In this document: piece after piece, positions 31,632 to 41,639 of the stretch
Position numbering within the stretch: position 1 is the first letter of the stretch
Layout of the letters: every line of letters starts with the position of its first letter
Source of the DNA: Candidatus Accumulibacter sp. ACC003
GTDB taxonomy: Bacteria; Pseudomonadota; Gammaproteobacteria; Burkholderiales; Rhodocyclaceae
Reading direction: 5' to 3'
NCBI RefSeq assembly: GCF_907163085.1
Contig: NZ_CAJQTX010000004.1
Location: forward strand, 328,956 to 392,955
DNA: 64,000 bases
The notes under the pieces: generated by a model
Seen by the model: only the letters and a program-made list of their open reading frames with translations
What the model was told of the DNA's origin: nothing
Database searches by the model: none
Program-made: the position numbers and the translations under genes

Positions 31632-34363
31632 AGCGGATGTCGTCAGCGCTGGACAGTGAAGCCGTGTGCACAAGGCTCAGCCACCGGCTAGTCGCCGCGC
31701 TGGTCGGAATCCTCGTGCTCCTGCTGGCGCTGCCGCTGCGCGCGGAAGACGCGCCACCGGCTGACCTGGCGCACGGCATCGCCATCGAGAACGCCCGCCT
31801 GGCGAGCCAGATTACGGCCACGAAGACGGCGCTCGAACAGGCGCGCAGTGACCTGCTGCTGCTGCGCAAGAGTCGGCACGAACTCGATCAGCGCCTGCAG
31901 CGAATCGAGCAGCACGCACGCGCGCATGCTCTCGGCCAGGTATTTGCGCAGACGGTGATCGAGCAATTGAGCGCGCTGCCCGGCGCCGAGAGTTTTGACG
32001 CCGAGCGTCGCCAGCGCGCGGCCCAGCTGGAAGCGGCGAGCGACGCCAGCCTGCGCGCCGAAAGCGCGCTGCAGGAACTTGCCGACATGGGCGTCGAGAC
32101 AGCGATCGTGCTGCGCTTCGCGGCGCTGAAGCCACCGCTGCCTGATGCCTGGTGGCCGCAGTTCGACGCCGCGGCGCGACCGCGACTCGCTGAGCAGAGC
32201 AACTTGCTGCTTCGTCTCGACGAACTGCAGGAGCAACTGCTTGCAGCGCTGCAGGCGAATGACGCCGCCACGCTCGAACTGGCGAAGCGAACGCAGGCGG
32301 CGCGCGCGGAACTGACGCGTCTGCTGTTCTGGGTGCCCGCGCGACCAAGCCTGCAGACGATCAGCGAGTTGGCGCCGTCGTGGGCGTGGCTGAGTTCGGC
32401 CGCCAACTGGCGTGCCGCCGCGACCGCCCTGCTCCAGGAACTGGCCTGGCAGCCGTTCTGGCCGGCACTGACGGTGCTGCTGGCGGTCGGACTGTACCTC
32501 GGCCGCCGACGCTTGCAAGCCCGGTTGGTCGCGCTGGCACCGGCGAAGGCGAATTCCGAGCGCTACTGGATCGGCTATACCGTGACCGCATTGGCGATCA
32601 CTTTCGCGCTGGCGCTGCCCGGTCCGCTGCTGATGCAGACGGCGGCCAAAGCGCTCGCCGCTGCCCTCGAGGCACAGTCGTTCGCGCTGGCGCTTGGAGC
32701 TGCCCTGGAGAAGACCAGCCAGCTGCTGCTGGCACTGTCGGCCTTTGCCTGGATGCTCGACCGGCGCGGCGTCGCCGGCGGCCATTTTGGCTGGGATGAA
32801 TCCTTGCTGACCTTCACGGGACAGGCGCTACGCCGCTTTTCCCTGCTCTTCGTGCCGTTGATGTTCGTCGTGACGCTGAACGGACTCGACCACGCGCCCT
32901 ACGCCAACCGCGAGAGCATCGGGCGGATGGCCTTCAGCGCGACAATGCTCGCCTTCGCCGCTTTCCTGGTTTACCTCCTCCGGCGCCAGAGTCCTCTGGT
33001 GCAGCGTTTGTGCGCGCGGGCGCCGCGCAGTTGGGCGGTGCGGCTGTATCCGCTGTGGTTTGGCGCCGCGCTGGCCGTGCCGCTGGGCATCGCGGCGCTC
33101 GCCGCCGCCGGTTACTTCGTCGCCGCCGGCTACTTCTTCGGCCATACGCTGAAGTCGCTGTTTCTGTCTCTTGGCGCGGTCGCGCTCTACGGTCTGATCG
33201 CCCTGTGGGTCCAGGTCGAACGCCGCCGCCTGAGCCGTCGGCAGGCTCTGGAGGCCTTGCAACAGGCCCGGGACGATGCGCAGGACGAGGGCGAGGCGGG
33301 CGGTGAAGCGGCGGATCTGCCGCCGCCAAGGCTGGACATCGCGGCGATCAGCGAGCAGACGCGATCGCTGCTCGACCTGTTCATCACGCTGCTCCTGCTC
33401 GGCGGCCTGTGGTGGGTGTGGAAAGGCGGCGTGCCGGTACTGTCGGTGATCAGCGACTACACGCTGTGGACCTACCATGCGACGGTCGATGGCCAGAGCA
33501 CGACGCTGCCGCTGACCGTTGGCAACCTCTTTCTGGCGCTGCTCGTCGTCGTCGTCACCGCGGTCGCCGTGCGCAACGTCGGCGCGCTGCTCGACATCGT
33601 GCTGCTGCAGCGCTTCGAGATCCAGGCCGACGCCACCTACGCCATCAAGGTCATCACCCGCTACGCGCTTGCCGCCGTCGGCATCGTCAGCGCTTTCAGC
33701 ATTCTCGGCGTCGGCTGGGGCGATGTGCACTGGCTGATCGCCGCCATGGGCGTCGGCCTCGGCTTCGGTCTGCAGGAGATCGTTGCCAATTTCGTATCCG
33801 GGCTGATCGTTCTCGCCGAGCGGCCGATCCGCATCGGCGACGTCGTCACCGTCGGCAGTGTGACCGGCACCGTCGCCCGCATCCGCGCGCGCGCCACCGC
33901 GGTTGTCGATTTCGACGGCAAGGAGGTGATCATTCCGAACAAGGCGTTCATCACCGACACGGTCGTCAACTGGACGCTCTCCAACCAGACCACTCGCCTC
34001 CTGATCAAGATCGGCGTTGCCTACGGCAGCGACCTCGCGCTCGTGCAACGCGCGCTGCTGGCGGCCGTGCAGGGCAACGGCGGCGTGCTCTCCGACCCGG
34101 CGCCGTCGGTGTACTGTGTCGACTTCGGCGACAGCTCGATCGACTTCGAGATTCGTGCCTTTGTCGATTCCTTCGACAAGCGCCTGCGCGTGCAGCACGA
34201 GATCAACCTCGCAGTCGAGCAGGCGTTGCGCGCGCAGGGCATCGAGATCCCGTTCCCGCAACGCGACCTGCACGTCCGTTCGGCAGCCGGCCTGGTCGGT
34301 ATAATGCACGGCCGCCAAGATCAGGACGATGGCTCGCCAACCCGTCTGGCGCCATCGGCATAA
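31628..34363 (+). CDS. large MscS-family mechanosensitive channel (MscK-like)
   Basis: A 911-aa protein. GTG 31628 overlaps pqiC; ATG 31637 is an alternative. A hydrophobic signal (LVAALVGILVLLLALPLRAE) precedes a periplasmic coiled-coil region (about residues 50-230), then about eight to eleven transmembrane segments. The MscS core is at the C-terminus: pore helix and loop AMGVGLGFGLQEIVANFVSG (about residues 705-724) and RPIRIGDVVTVGSVTGTVAR, then the cytoplasmic cage (GKEVIIPNKAFITDTVVNW). Function: release of solutes on hypoosmotic stress. Its coupling to pqiABC links membrane lipid transport and membrane tension, an association worth noting. Confidence 0.92.
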   Translation: MKRMSSALDSEAVCTRLSHRLVAALVGILVLLLALPLRAEDAPPADLAHGIAIENARLASQITATKTALEQARSDLLLLRKSRHELDQRLQRIEQHARAHALGQVFAQTVIEQLSALPGAESFDAERRQRAAQLEAASDASLRAESALQELADMGVETAIVLRFAALKPPLPDAWWPQFDAAARPRLAEQSNLLLRLDELQEQLLAALQANDAATLELAKRTQAARAELTRLLFWVPARPSLQTISELAPSWAWLSSAANWRAAATALLQELAWQPFWPALTVLLAVGLYLGRRRLQARLVALAPAKANSERYWIGYTVTALAITFALALPGPLLMQTAAKALAAALEAQSFALALGAALEKTSQLLLALSAFAWMLDRRGVAGGHFGWDESLLTFTGQALRRFSLLFVPLMFVVTLNGLDHAPYANRESIGRMAFSATMLAFAAFLVYLLRRQSPLVQRLCARAPRSWAVRLYPLWFGAALAVPLGIAALAAAGYFVAAGYFFGHTLKSLFLSLGAVALYGLIALWVQVERRRLSRRQALEALQQARDDAQDEGEAGGEAADLPPPRLDIAAISEQTRSLLDLFITLLLLGGLWWVWKGGVPVLSVISDYTLWTYHATVDGQSTTLPLTVGNLFLALLVVVVTAVAVRNVGALLDIVLLQRFEIQADATYAIKVITRYALAAVGIVSAFSILGVGWGDVHWLIAAMGVGLGFGLQEIVANFVSGLIVLAERPIRIGDVVTVGSVTGTVARIRARATAVVDFDGKEVIIPNKAFITDTVVNWTLSNQTTRLLIKIGVAYGSDLALVQRALLAAVQGNGGVLSDPAPSVYCVDFGDSSIDFEIRAFVDSFDKRLRVQHEINLAVEQALRAQGIEIPFPQRDLHVRSAAGLVGIMHGRQDQDDGSPTRLAPSA

Positions 34364-34505
34364 GCGATGTCGCGGCCGCGACGCCTGTCGCGCAAGGCCG
34401 GGATCGCGCATCAGCGGCGGTCGGTCGCGGACGATTTTTCCAACAGCGGCTCGAGCCGTCCCGTGGCGGCCGGCTGCCGCTACAAATTGCTAGAAGGAGT
34501 TCAAG

Positions 34506-35054
34506 ATGCGTAATGGGATAGTGATCGCAGCACTCGCTGGAGCGGCCTTGACGGTCGGTTGCGTTTCCGAGCAGACGTACAAGGCCGAGGTCCAGAAGAG
34601 CGCCTTGTACCAGCAGTTGGACGCCAAGCTGCAGACCGAGTTGAACGCCGACCAGGCGCAGATTCAGCAACTGCAGAACGAGGTGAAGCTGACACTGGTC
34701 GACGAGCTTCTCTTCGCCGAGGGTGGCTGGCAGATTCACCGCAAGGGAGAGGAGACGCTCGCCAAGATTGCGCCGACGCTGAGCACGCTGACAGCCAAGC
34801 GCATCGTTGTCGAGGGCTTCACCGACAACGTGCCGATCGGGCCAGAGCTCAAGAAGCGTTTCCCGTCGAACTGGGAGTTGTCCAGCGCCCGTGCTACGGA
34901 TGTCGTGAGATACCTGGCGGCCAAGGGCGTGCCACAGAACCTTCTTGCCGCAGAAGGCTTTGGCGACACGCGCCCAGTGGCGTCGAACGATACGCCGCAG
35001 GGGCGCGCCAAGAACCGTCGGGTAGAAATCGTCATCAGCGGCGTGGACCAGTAA
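34506..35054 (+). CDS. OmpA-family peptidoglycan-binding lipoprotein
   Basis: A 182-aa lipoprotein: lipobox LTVGC (Cys19), a short coiled coil (LQTELNADQAQIQQLQNEV), and an OmpA C-terminal domain (LVDELLFAEGGWQIHRKGEE, RIVVEGFTDNVPIGPEL, NWELSSARATDVVRYLAAKG, AKNRRVEIVI). The Asp and Arg positions that bind diaminopimelate in OmpA/Pal domains are present in the FTDN and NRRVE blocks. Anchors an outer or inner membrane leaflet to peptidoglycan. AGAAGGAG lies 7-8 bases before the ATG. A terminator-like hairpin follows. Confidence 0.93.
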   Translation: MRNGIVIAALAGAALTVGCVSEQTYKAEVQKSALYQQLDAKLQTELNADQAQIQQLQNEVKLTLVDELLFAEGGWQIHRKGEETLAKIAPTLSTLTAKRIVVEGFTDNVPIGPELKKRFPSNWELSSARATDVVRYLAAKGVPQNLLAAEGFGDTRPVASNDTPQGRAKNRRVEIVISGVDQ

Positions 35055-35484
35055 GTCCCCGGCGCACCGCCTGACAGCGCGTCGATCGCGTTGTCAGGCG
35101 GCTCACTCCCGCTTACCAAATGGGGCCGCAGCGTCGGCTCGGCACGATGTCGCTTGCCAGTCGATGGTCGCCGCCGTAGCGCTCTACAGTCGGCTAGCCT
35201 ACCGTTTCATCGCGGAGCCGATCCTGCGCGTTTCGCACGGCCTGCGGCAGCGCTGGTTCGACGCATCGCGCCGAGCATTCTTGCCTTAGCACGCGTTTTC
35301 CGTGTTGCGACAACGGTTATATGGTTCGACGGTGGGTCTCGTGTCGTGCCTGGCAGACGGGCGAAGATGCGGCGTAATCTGGTACATTCTTTTCCGGCAA
35401 TCGCCTTGGGTGTCTTTTTAACGGGCCAGCAAGAATTGGCCCAAGCTCGAACCTTTGCTGCTCCTCGTCATTATGGTCTCACTG
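35055..35484. other. 430-bp region with terminator-like hairpin, otherwise no gene
   Basis: It holds a 10-bp perfect hairpin (CCGCCTGACA / TGTCAGGCGG, 35067-35101) just past the OmpA gene, without a T-run. A plus-strand frame covers 35091-35579 but shows no family and overlaps the ABC gene in another phase. The ABC operon promoter should lie around 35300-35450. Confidence 0.55.
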
Positions 35485-36407
<923 letters not shown>

Positions 36408-36411
<4 letters not shown>

Positions 36412-37169
36412 ACTGGCACGCGATGCACGCGATTTACTTCTTCGAGATGGCGCGGACGCGTCGCACGCTGCTGCAGAGCGTCATTTCGCCGGTCATTTCG
36501 ACCTCACTGTATTTCGTCGTTTTCGGCGCAGCGATCGGTTCGCGTATCGACGAAATCGAAGGCATCAGCTACGGCGCCTTCATCGTTCCCGGGCTGATCA
36601 TGTTGTCGCTGCTGACGCAGAGCGTTGCCAACGCCTCTTTCGGCATCTACTTCCCGAAGTTCACCGGCACCATCTACGAGCTGTTGTCGGCGCCGGTCTC
36701 GTACCTCGAGGTCGCGGCCGCCTACGTCGGCGCCGCGGCGAGTAAGTCGATCATCCTCGGGCTGATCATCCTCGCCACCGCCGGCCTGTTCGTGCCGTTG
36801 CACGTCGCGCATCCGTTCTGGATGCTGCTCTTTCTGGTGCTGACGGCGGTGACCTTCAGTCTGTTCGGTTTCATCATCGGCATCTGGGCCGACAATTTCG
36901 AGAAGCTGCAACTCGTGCCGCTGCTGATCATCACGCCGCTGACATTTCTTGGCGGCAGCTTCTACTCGATCAACATGCTGCCGCCGGTGTGGCAGACGAT
37001 CACCCTGTTCAACCCCGTGGTTTACCTGGTCAGCGGCTTCCGCTGGAGCTTCTACGACGTCGCCGACGTCAGCGTCGGCATCAGCCTGTTCATGACCTTG
37101 TCGTTCCTGGGGGTGTTCCTGGTGATCGTCGCGTGGATCTTCAAGACGGGCTATCGGCTGAAGACCTAG
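36408..37169 (+). CDS. ABC-2 type exporter permease
   Basis: A 253-aa membrane protein with six transmembrane segments (e.g. [80 protein letters not shown]). The ABC-2 signature region [20 protein letters not shown] is present. It is translationally coupled to the ATPase. Related to NodJ/YadH-type permeases. It is the last gene of the plus-strand run and converges on zwf 43 bp away. Confidence 0.92.
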
Positions 37170-37212
37170 CGCGGCGGCGGCCGCGTCGGCCAGCGGCTGT
37201 CGGAGACACGCC

Positions 37213-38613
37213 TCAACAAGCGTCTTCCGGATTCCGCCAGCCGCCGTCAGCGGCGATCAGCGCATCGCCCTCCGCTGGTCCCCAACTACCGGGCTGATAT
37301 GGTCGCACCGGATGATGGCTGTCGAGCACCGGCTGGACGACCGCCCAGGCGGCTTCGATCGCGTCTTCGTGGGCGAAGAGTGCGCCGGCGCCGGACATGG
37401 CGTCGGTGAGCAGGCGCTGGTACGGCGTATCTTCGCCGTCTTCTTCCTCGATCAGCAGCAGTTCGCGCTGTTCGCCGGTGAATTCCTTGCCGGCGCGCTT
37501 GACGCGTGCGGCGAGGGCGATCGACGAACACGGCGAGAGATGAAAGCGCAGGTGGTTGGCGTGACCACCGGCCGGCGCCGAATCGGCAAACAGCCGCTGC
37601 GGCGGTGGCTTGAGCTGCACCAGGACTTCGCTGACCGTTTGCGGCAGCAGCTTGCCCGAGCGCAGGTACCACGGCACGCCGGCCCAGCGCCACGAGTCGA
37701 TGTGCAGGCGCAGCGCGCAATACGTTTCGACGTCCGAGTCGCTGGCCACCTGCGCTTCGTCGCGATAGCCGACGTACTGGCCGCGCACCAGGTCGTCCGG
37801 GTGCAGCTCGCGCATGGCGCCGAAGACATTGGCTTTTTCGCGGTGCACGGCGTCGAAGCCGCGGTACGCCGGCGGCTCCATGGCCAGCAGCGCGACGATC
37901 TGGAAGAGGTGGTTCTGGACGACGTCGCGCAGGCAGCCGGCGCTCTCGTAGAAGGCGCCGCGGCCCTGCACGCCGAACTGCTCGGCGAGCGTGATCTGGA
38001 CGCTGGCGACGTAGTTGCGGTTCCAGATCGGTTCGAGGAAGGAGTTGGCGAAGCGGAAGTAGAGGATGTTCATGATCGCTTCCTTGCCGAGGAAGTGATC
38101 GATGCGGAAGATCGAGTCTTCGCGGAAAACATCGAGCGCGACGCGGTTGAGCGCGCGCGCCGAAGCCAGGTCGCGGCCGAATGGCTTCTCGACGATCACC
38201 CGCGCCTGCGCCGCCAGACCGGCCGCGCCGAGTCCCTTGATGACCGTTGGAAACAGCGTCGGCGGTATCGCCAGATAATGCGCCGGGCGCTGCGCGTCGC
38301 CCAGCGCCTGCTTGATCGCCGCGAAGGTGCCGGCGTCGTTGTAGTCGCCGCTGACGTAGCGCAACAGCGGCAGCAGCCGTTCGAGTACGTGCGCGTCGGC
38401 GGCGCCGTCGCGTTCGATGCTCTCGCTGACGCGCGCGCGTAGCTGCTCGACGGTCCACGGCGACGAGGCGACGCCGATCACCGGCACACTCAGCTCGCCG
38501 TCCCGGCACATCGCGTAGAGCGCCGGGAAGATTTTCTTGTAGGCGAGGTCGCCGGTGACGCCGAAGACGACCAGCGCGTCCGAAGCTTCGCTGACCGGGG
38601 CTGTCTGCTTCAT
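37213..38613 (-). CDS. zwf: glucose-6-phosphate 1-dehydrogenase
   Basis: Oxidises glucose-6-phosphate to 6-phosphogluconolactone with NADP or NAD. 466 aa from ATG 38613, which follows CCGGAGGATTGAC. Motifs: [19 protein letters not shown] (nucleotide binding), [12 protein letters not shown], and the active-site [14 protein letters not shown] with substrate-binding His and Lys, [16 protein letters not shown]. The first step of the oxidative pentose phosphate pathway; its gene directly follows gnd (1-bp gap) and pgl is divergent, so all three oxidative steps are together. No edd/eda is nearby. Confidence 0.97.
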   Translation of the reverse strand: MKQTAPVSEASDALVVFGVTGDLAYKKIFPALYAMCRDGELSVPVIGVASSPWTVEQLRARVSESIERDGAADAHVLERLLPLLRYVSGDYNDAGTFAAIKQALGDAQRPAHYLAIPPTLFPTVIKGLGAAGLAAQARVIVEKPFGRDLASARALNRVALDVFREDSIFRIDHFLGKEAIMNILYFRFANSFLEPIWNRNYVASVQITLAEQFGVQGRGAFYESAGCLRDVVQNHLFQIVALLAMEPPAYRGFDAVHREKANVFGAMRELHPDDLVRGQYVGYRDEAQVASDSDVETYCALRLHIDSWRWAGVPWYLRSGKLLPQTVSEVLVQLKPPPQRLFADSAPAGGHANHLRFHLSPCSSIALAARVKRAGKEFTGEQRELLLIEEEDGEDTPYQRLLTDAMSGAGALFAHEDAIEAAWAVVQPVLDSHHPVRPYQPGSWGPAEGDALIAADGGWRNPEDAC

Positions 38614-38614
38614 G

Positions 38615-39634
38615 TCAATCCTCCGCCGGTTTTTCGACGTGGCCGCCGAATTGATGACGCATCGCCGACAGCACACGGTTGGCGAAGTCGGCTTCGCCGC
38701 GCGAGCTGAAGCGGGCGTGCAGCGCGGCGCTGAGCACCGGCGTTGGCACCGCCTCGTCGATCGCTGCCTGCATCGTCCATCGTCCCTCGCCGGAATCGGA
38801 GACACGGCCCTGCAGGCCGGCGAGCGTCGGGTCGGCGGCCAGCGCGGCGGCGGTCAGGTCGAGCAGCCACGAACCGACGACGCTGCCACGCCGCCAGACC
38901 TCGGCAATCTCGGGCAGATCCATGTCGTACTGATAGAACTCGGGGTGGCGCAAGGGTGTCGTCTCGGCGTCGACGCTGCTGGTACGCTTGCCGATGTTGG
39001 CGTTGCGTAGAACGTTCAGCCCCTCGGCGTAGGCGGCCATGATTCCGTACTCGATGCCGTTGTGCACCATCTTGACGAAGTGGCCGGCGCCGTGCGGCCC
39101 GCAATGCAGATAGCCCTGATCGGCGCTACTGCCCGGGCGCTTGCGGCCGGGGGTCGGCGGCGCGCTGTCGGCGCCGGGCGCCAGCGTCGCGAACAGCGGC
39201 TGCAGGTGTTGCACGATCGCCGCCTCGCCGCCAATCATCAGGCAGTAACCCCGTTCGAGTCCGGCGACGCCACCGCTGGTGCCGACGTCGACGTAGTGGA
39301 TGCCGGCCTGGCGCAAGCGTGCGGCGCGCTGCAGGTCGTCGTGGTAGTGCGAATTGCCGCCGTCGATGACGATGTCGCCCTGGTCAAGCAGCGGCGTCAA
39401 GCTGGCCAGTACCTCGTCGACGATGGCCGCCGGCACCATCAGCCAGATCGCGCGTGGTGGCGCCAACGCGGCGACCAGTTGCGGCAGGGTTTCGGCGCCG
39501 CTGGCGCCCTGCGCGGCCAGCCGTTTGACGGCGCTCTGGTCGTGGTCATGGACGGCGCAGTCGTGGCCGCCGTGCAGCAGCCGTTGCGTCATGAAAGAGC
39601 CCATGCGGCCCAGTCCGATCATACCGATCTGCAT
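38615..39634 (-). CDS. gnd: 6-phosphogluconate dehydrogenase, decarboxylating (short GndA-like type)
   Basis: Converts 6-phosphogluconate to ribulose-5-phosphate and CO2. 339 aa from ATG 39634 (site GGAGG), much shorter than the 470-aa classical enzyme and typical of the NAD-preferring short class. Motifs: [11 protein letters not shown] (dinucleotide fold), [12 protein letters not shown], the catalytic-region [16 protein letters not shown] and [15 protein letters not shown] with catalytic Lys. An unusual Pro/Arg/Ser insert ([15 protein letters not shown]) precedes [11 protein letters not shown]. Operon with zwf. Confidence 0.95.
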   Translation of the reverse strand: MQIGMIGLGRMGSFMTQRLLHGGHDCAVHDHDQSAVKRLAAQGASGAETLPQLVAALAPPRAIWLMVPAAIVDEVLASLTPLLDQGDIVIDGGNSHYHDDLQRAARLRQAGIHYVDVGTSGGVAGLERGYCLMIGGEAAIVQHLQPLFATLAPGADSAPPTPGRKRPGSSADQGYLHCGPHGAGHFVKMVHNGIEYGIMAAYAEGLNVLRNANIGKRTSSVDAETTPLRHPEFYQYDMDLPEIAEVWRRGSVVGSWLLDLTAAALAADPTLAGLQGRVSDSGEGRWTMQAAIDEAVPTPVLSAALHARFSSRGEADFANRVLSAMRHQFGGHVEKPAED

Positions 39635-39815
39635 CGTGATCCTCCAGTCTTGGGATGGCAACGGTCGCGGCCGCGCTCGAACTTCGTCAAACAGCTCCGC
39701 CTGGTGGTCGCGCCGCCTGGCCATCGTCATGAGAAATTGCGGCTTGGCAGCCACTATACTCGTCGACTCGCGCGGCTGTCTCGTGATGCGGCGGCGTGGC
39801 ATTGAAGGAGAGCGC

Positions 39816-40550
39816 ATGTCCCGGCAAGACCAGACGATCAATCGGGCAGTGTTGCAATCGTGCCGCTGGCACGCGGTCGCCGACGAGCGGGCGCTGCAGG
39901 AGGCCGCCGTCGCGGCGATTCTGGCGAGCGCGACGCAGGCGATCGAGCAACGTGGCCAGTTCCACATCGTCCTCGCCGGTGGCGGCACGCCGCGCGCGAT
40001 CTATCAGCGCTTGCCGGCGGCGGCGACCGACTGGTCGGCGTGGCACGTCTATTTTGGCGACGAGCGCTGCTTGCCAGCCAACGATTCAGGACGCAATTCG
40101 CGCATGGCCGCCGAAGCCTGGCTCGACCGGGTAGCGCTGCCAGCGCTGCAGGTGCACCCGATAGCCGGCGAGTTGGGTGCCTTGGCGGCCGCGCGCGCTT
40201 ATGCCGAAGCACTGCAGGGCGTCGGCGATTTCGATCTGGTGCTGCTTGGACTCGGCGACGACGGCCACACCGCCAGCCTCTTTCCCGATCATCCGTGGGC
40301 GGCTGCGCCGGCGTCGCCCGACACGCTGGCGGTCTTCGACGCGCCCAAGCCGCCGCCGCAACGCGTGTCGCTGAGCGCGGCGCGGCTGAGTCGGGCGCGG
40401 CGGGTATTATTTCTCGTCAGCGGCGAAGCCAAACACCGCGCTGTCGCCGCGTGGCGCGCTGGTGAGGAGATTCCGGCGCGGGCGATCACGCCGGCGACGG
40501 CTGTCGAGGTTCTCGTCGAGTCGGCTTTGCTGTCGCCCTGGCCTGGCTGA
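39816..40550 (+). CDS. pgl: 6-phosphogluconolactonase
   Basis: Hydrolyses 6-phosphogluconolactone to 6-phosphogluconate. 244 aa, usual length; start at 39816 after GAAGGAGAGCGC. Motifs: IVLAGGGTPRAIYQRL (phosphate binding), WHVYFGDERCLPANDSGRNS, LLGLGDDGHTASLFPDHP (catalytic His) and LVSGEAKHRAVAAWR. Divergent from gnd-zwf across a 181-bp gap that presumably holds both promoters. A hairpin at 40599-40629 follows the stop. Confidence 0.96.
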   Translation: MSRQDQTINRAVLQSCRWHAVADERALQEAAVAAILASATQAIEQRGQFHIVLAGGGTPRAIYQRLPAAATDWSAWHVYFGDERCLPANDSGRNSRMAAEAWLDRVALPALQVHPIAGELGALAAARAYAEALQGVGDFDLVLLGLGDDGHTASLFPDHPWAAAPASPDTLAVFDAPKPPPQRVSLSAARLSRARRVLFLVSGEAKHRAVAAWRAGEEIPARAITPATAVEVLVESALLSPWPG

Positions 40551-40598
40551 GCGCGGCTGGCGGCACCGAACGGCGTCAGTGCCACGGCGGTGCGCGCT

Positions 40599-40629
40599 GC
40601 CTGATTTGTGCGGGCGTGTAAAATCAGGC
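40599..40629 (+). terminator. possible terminator after pgl
   Basis: GCCTGATTT (40599-40607) and AAATCAGGC (40621-40629) form a 9-bp perfect stem with a 13-base loop; only a short CTTT follows, so it is a weak intrinsic terminator. Confidence 0.55.
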
Positions 40630-40722
40630 CTTTACAACGGACTGCTGCATCGACGGCGCCGTGATGCCACGGCCGCCGCCGCCCTGCGGACTTGCAGCAG
40701 ACAGCGATAAGGAGAGGATTTG

Positions 40723-41565
40723 ATGAATGATTTGTCGCGTGCGCTGATTGCCGGCGCCGTCGTTCTGGTTGTCGGTGGCAGCGCTTACGTATGGTGGCAG
40801 GAACGGCAAGCCGTCGCCTTGCCGCCGCTGGCGGCGGCGACGCCAGCACCCGCCACGCACGAAGCCGCGGCGTCGGCCGCGGTGCCGCCGCACTACGGCG
40901 TCGAAGCGATCACGCCGCCACTTGCGGCGGCGCCGCTGCCGCCCCTGACCGACTCCGGCAGCGACCTGCGCGCGGCGCTGGTCGACGTGCTGGGCCGTCA
41001 GCAGGTGTTGTCTTTTCTTGACGTCAGCGACTTCCCGCGGCGCCTGGCGGCGACCGTCGACAACTTCGCACGCGCACACGCGGCGTCGCGGCTGTGGCCG
41101 GTGCTGCCGGCGCCAGGGCGCTTCTCGGTGAGCGAGCGCGGCGGCGTGACTTACATGGCCGACGCCAACGCCGACCGCTACAAGCCCTTTGTGCGCTTCG
41201 TGTCGGCGATCGATACCGACGCAGCGGTCGCTCTGTATGTCCGCATGTACCCGTTGCTGCAACAGGCTTACGTCTCGCTCGGCTACCCGGAGCAGTATTT
41301 CAACAACCGCGTCGTCGAAGTCATCGATGTCTTGCTGGCAACTCCCGAGCTGCATGGGCCGCTGCCGGTGACGCTGATCGACGTGAAAGGCCCACACGAG
41401 ATGCAGCGGCCGTGGGTGCGCTACGAATACGTCGACGCGACGCTCGAAGCGCGTCCGGCTGGCCAGAAGATGCTGCTGCGCATGGGGCCCGAGAACGCCC
41501 GCCAGTTGAAGGCCAAATTGCGCGACTTCCGCCAGCGCGTCGCTGGCGGCGAAGTCGGGCGCTGA
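40723..41565 (+). CDS. DUF3014 family membrane-anchored protein
   Basis: A 280-aa protein; ATG 40723 follows AAGGAGAGGATTTG. One N-terminal transmembrane helix (ALIAGAVVLVVGGSAYVWWQ), an Ala/Pro-rich linker (residues about 32-75), then a globular periplasmic domain with the DUF3014 pattern: LVDVLGRQQVLSFLDVSDFP, RFVSAIDTDAAVALYVRMYP, LGYPEQYFNNRVVEVIDVLL and WVRYEYVDATLEARPAGQKM. The family is found in proteobacteria and has no known function. Probably monocistronic; short GTAGAAG repeats follow. Confidence 0.88.
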   Translation: MNDLSRALIAGAVVLVVGGSAYVWWQERQAVALPPLAAATPAPATHEAAASAAVPPHYGVEAITPPLAAAPLPPLTDSGSDLRAALVDVLGRQQVLSFLDVSDFPRRLAATVDNFARAHAASRLWPVLPAPGRFSVSERGGVTYMADANADRYKPFVRFVSAIDTDAAVALYVRMYPLLQQAYVSLGYPEQYFNNRVVEVIDVLLATPELHGPLPVTLIDVKGPHEMQRPWVRYEYVDATLEARPAGQKMLLRMGPENARQLKAKLRDFRQRVAGGEVGR

Positions 41566-41570
41566 AGGCG

Positions 41571-41619
41571 CGCGTAGAAGCAATGCGGAGAAGCGGCACG
41601 TAGAAGCCGCACGTAGAAG
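41571..41619. repeat. short GCACGTAGAAG direct repeats
   Basis: CGCGTAGAAG (41571-41580), then GCACGTAGAAG twice at 13-bp spacing (41596-41606 and 41609-41619), in the 74-bp convergent gap after the DUF3014 gene. Function unknown. Confidence 0.75.
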
Positions 41620-41639
41620 TTTTGACTGCCGCTGGCCGT

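Noticed and set aside
32828-34411. 527-aa minus-strand frame opposite the MscS-type gene
   Set aside because: It mirrors the conserved MscS core; low-complexity Arg/Asp/Gln-rich sequence typical of antisense shadows.
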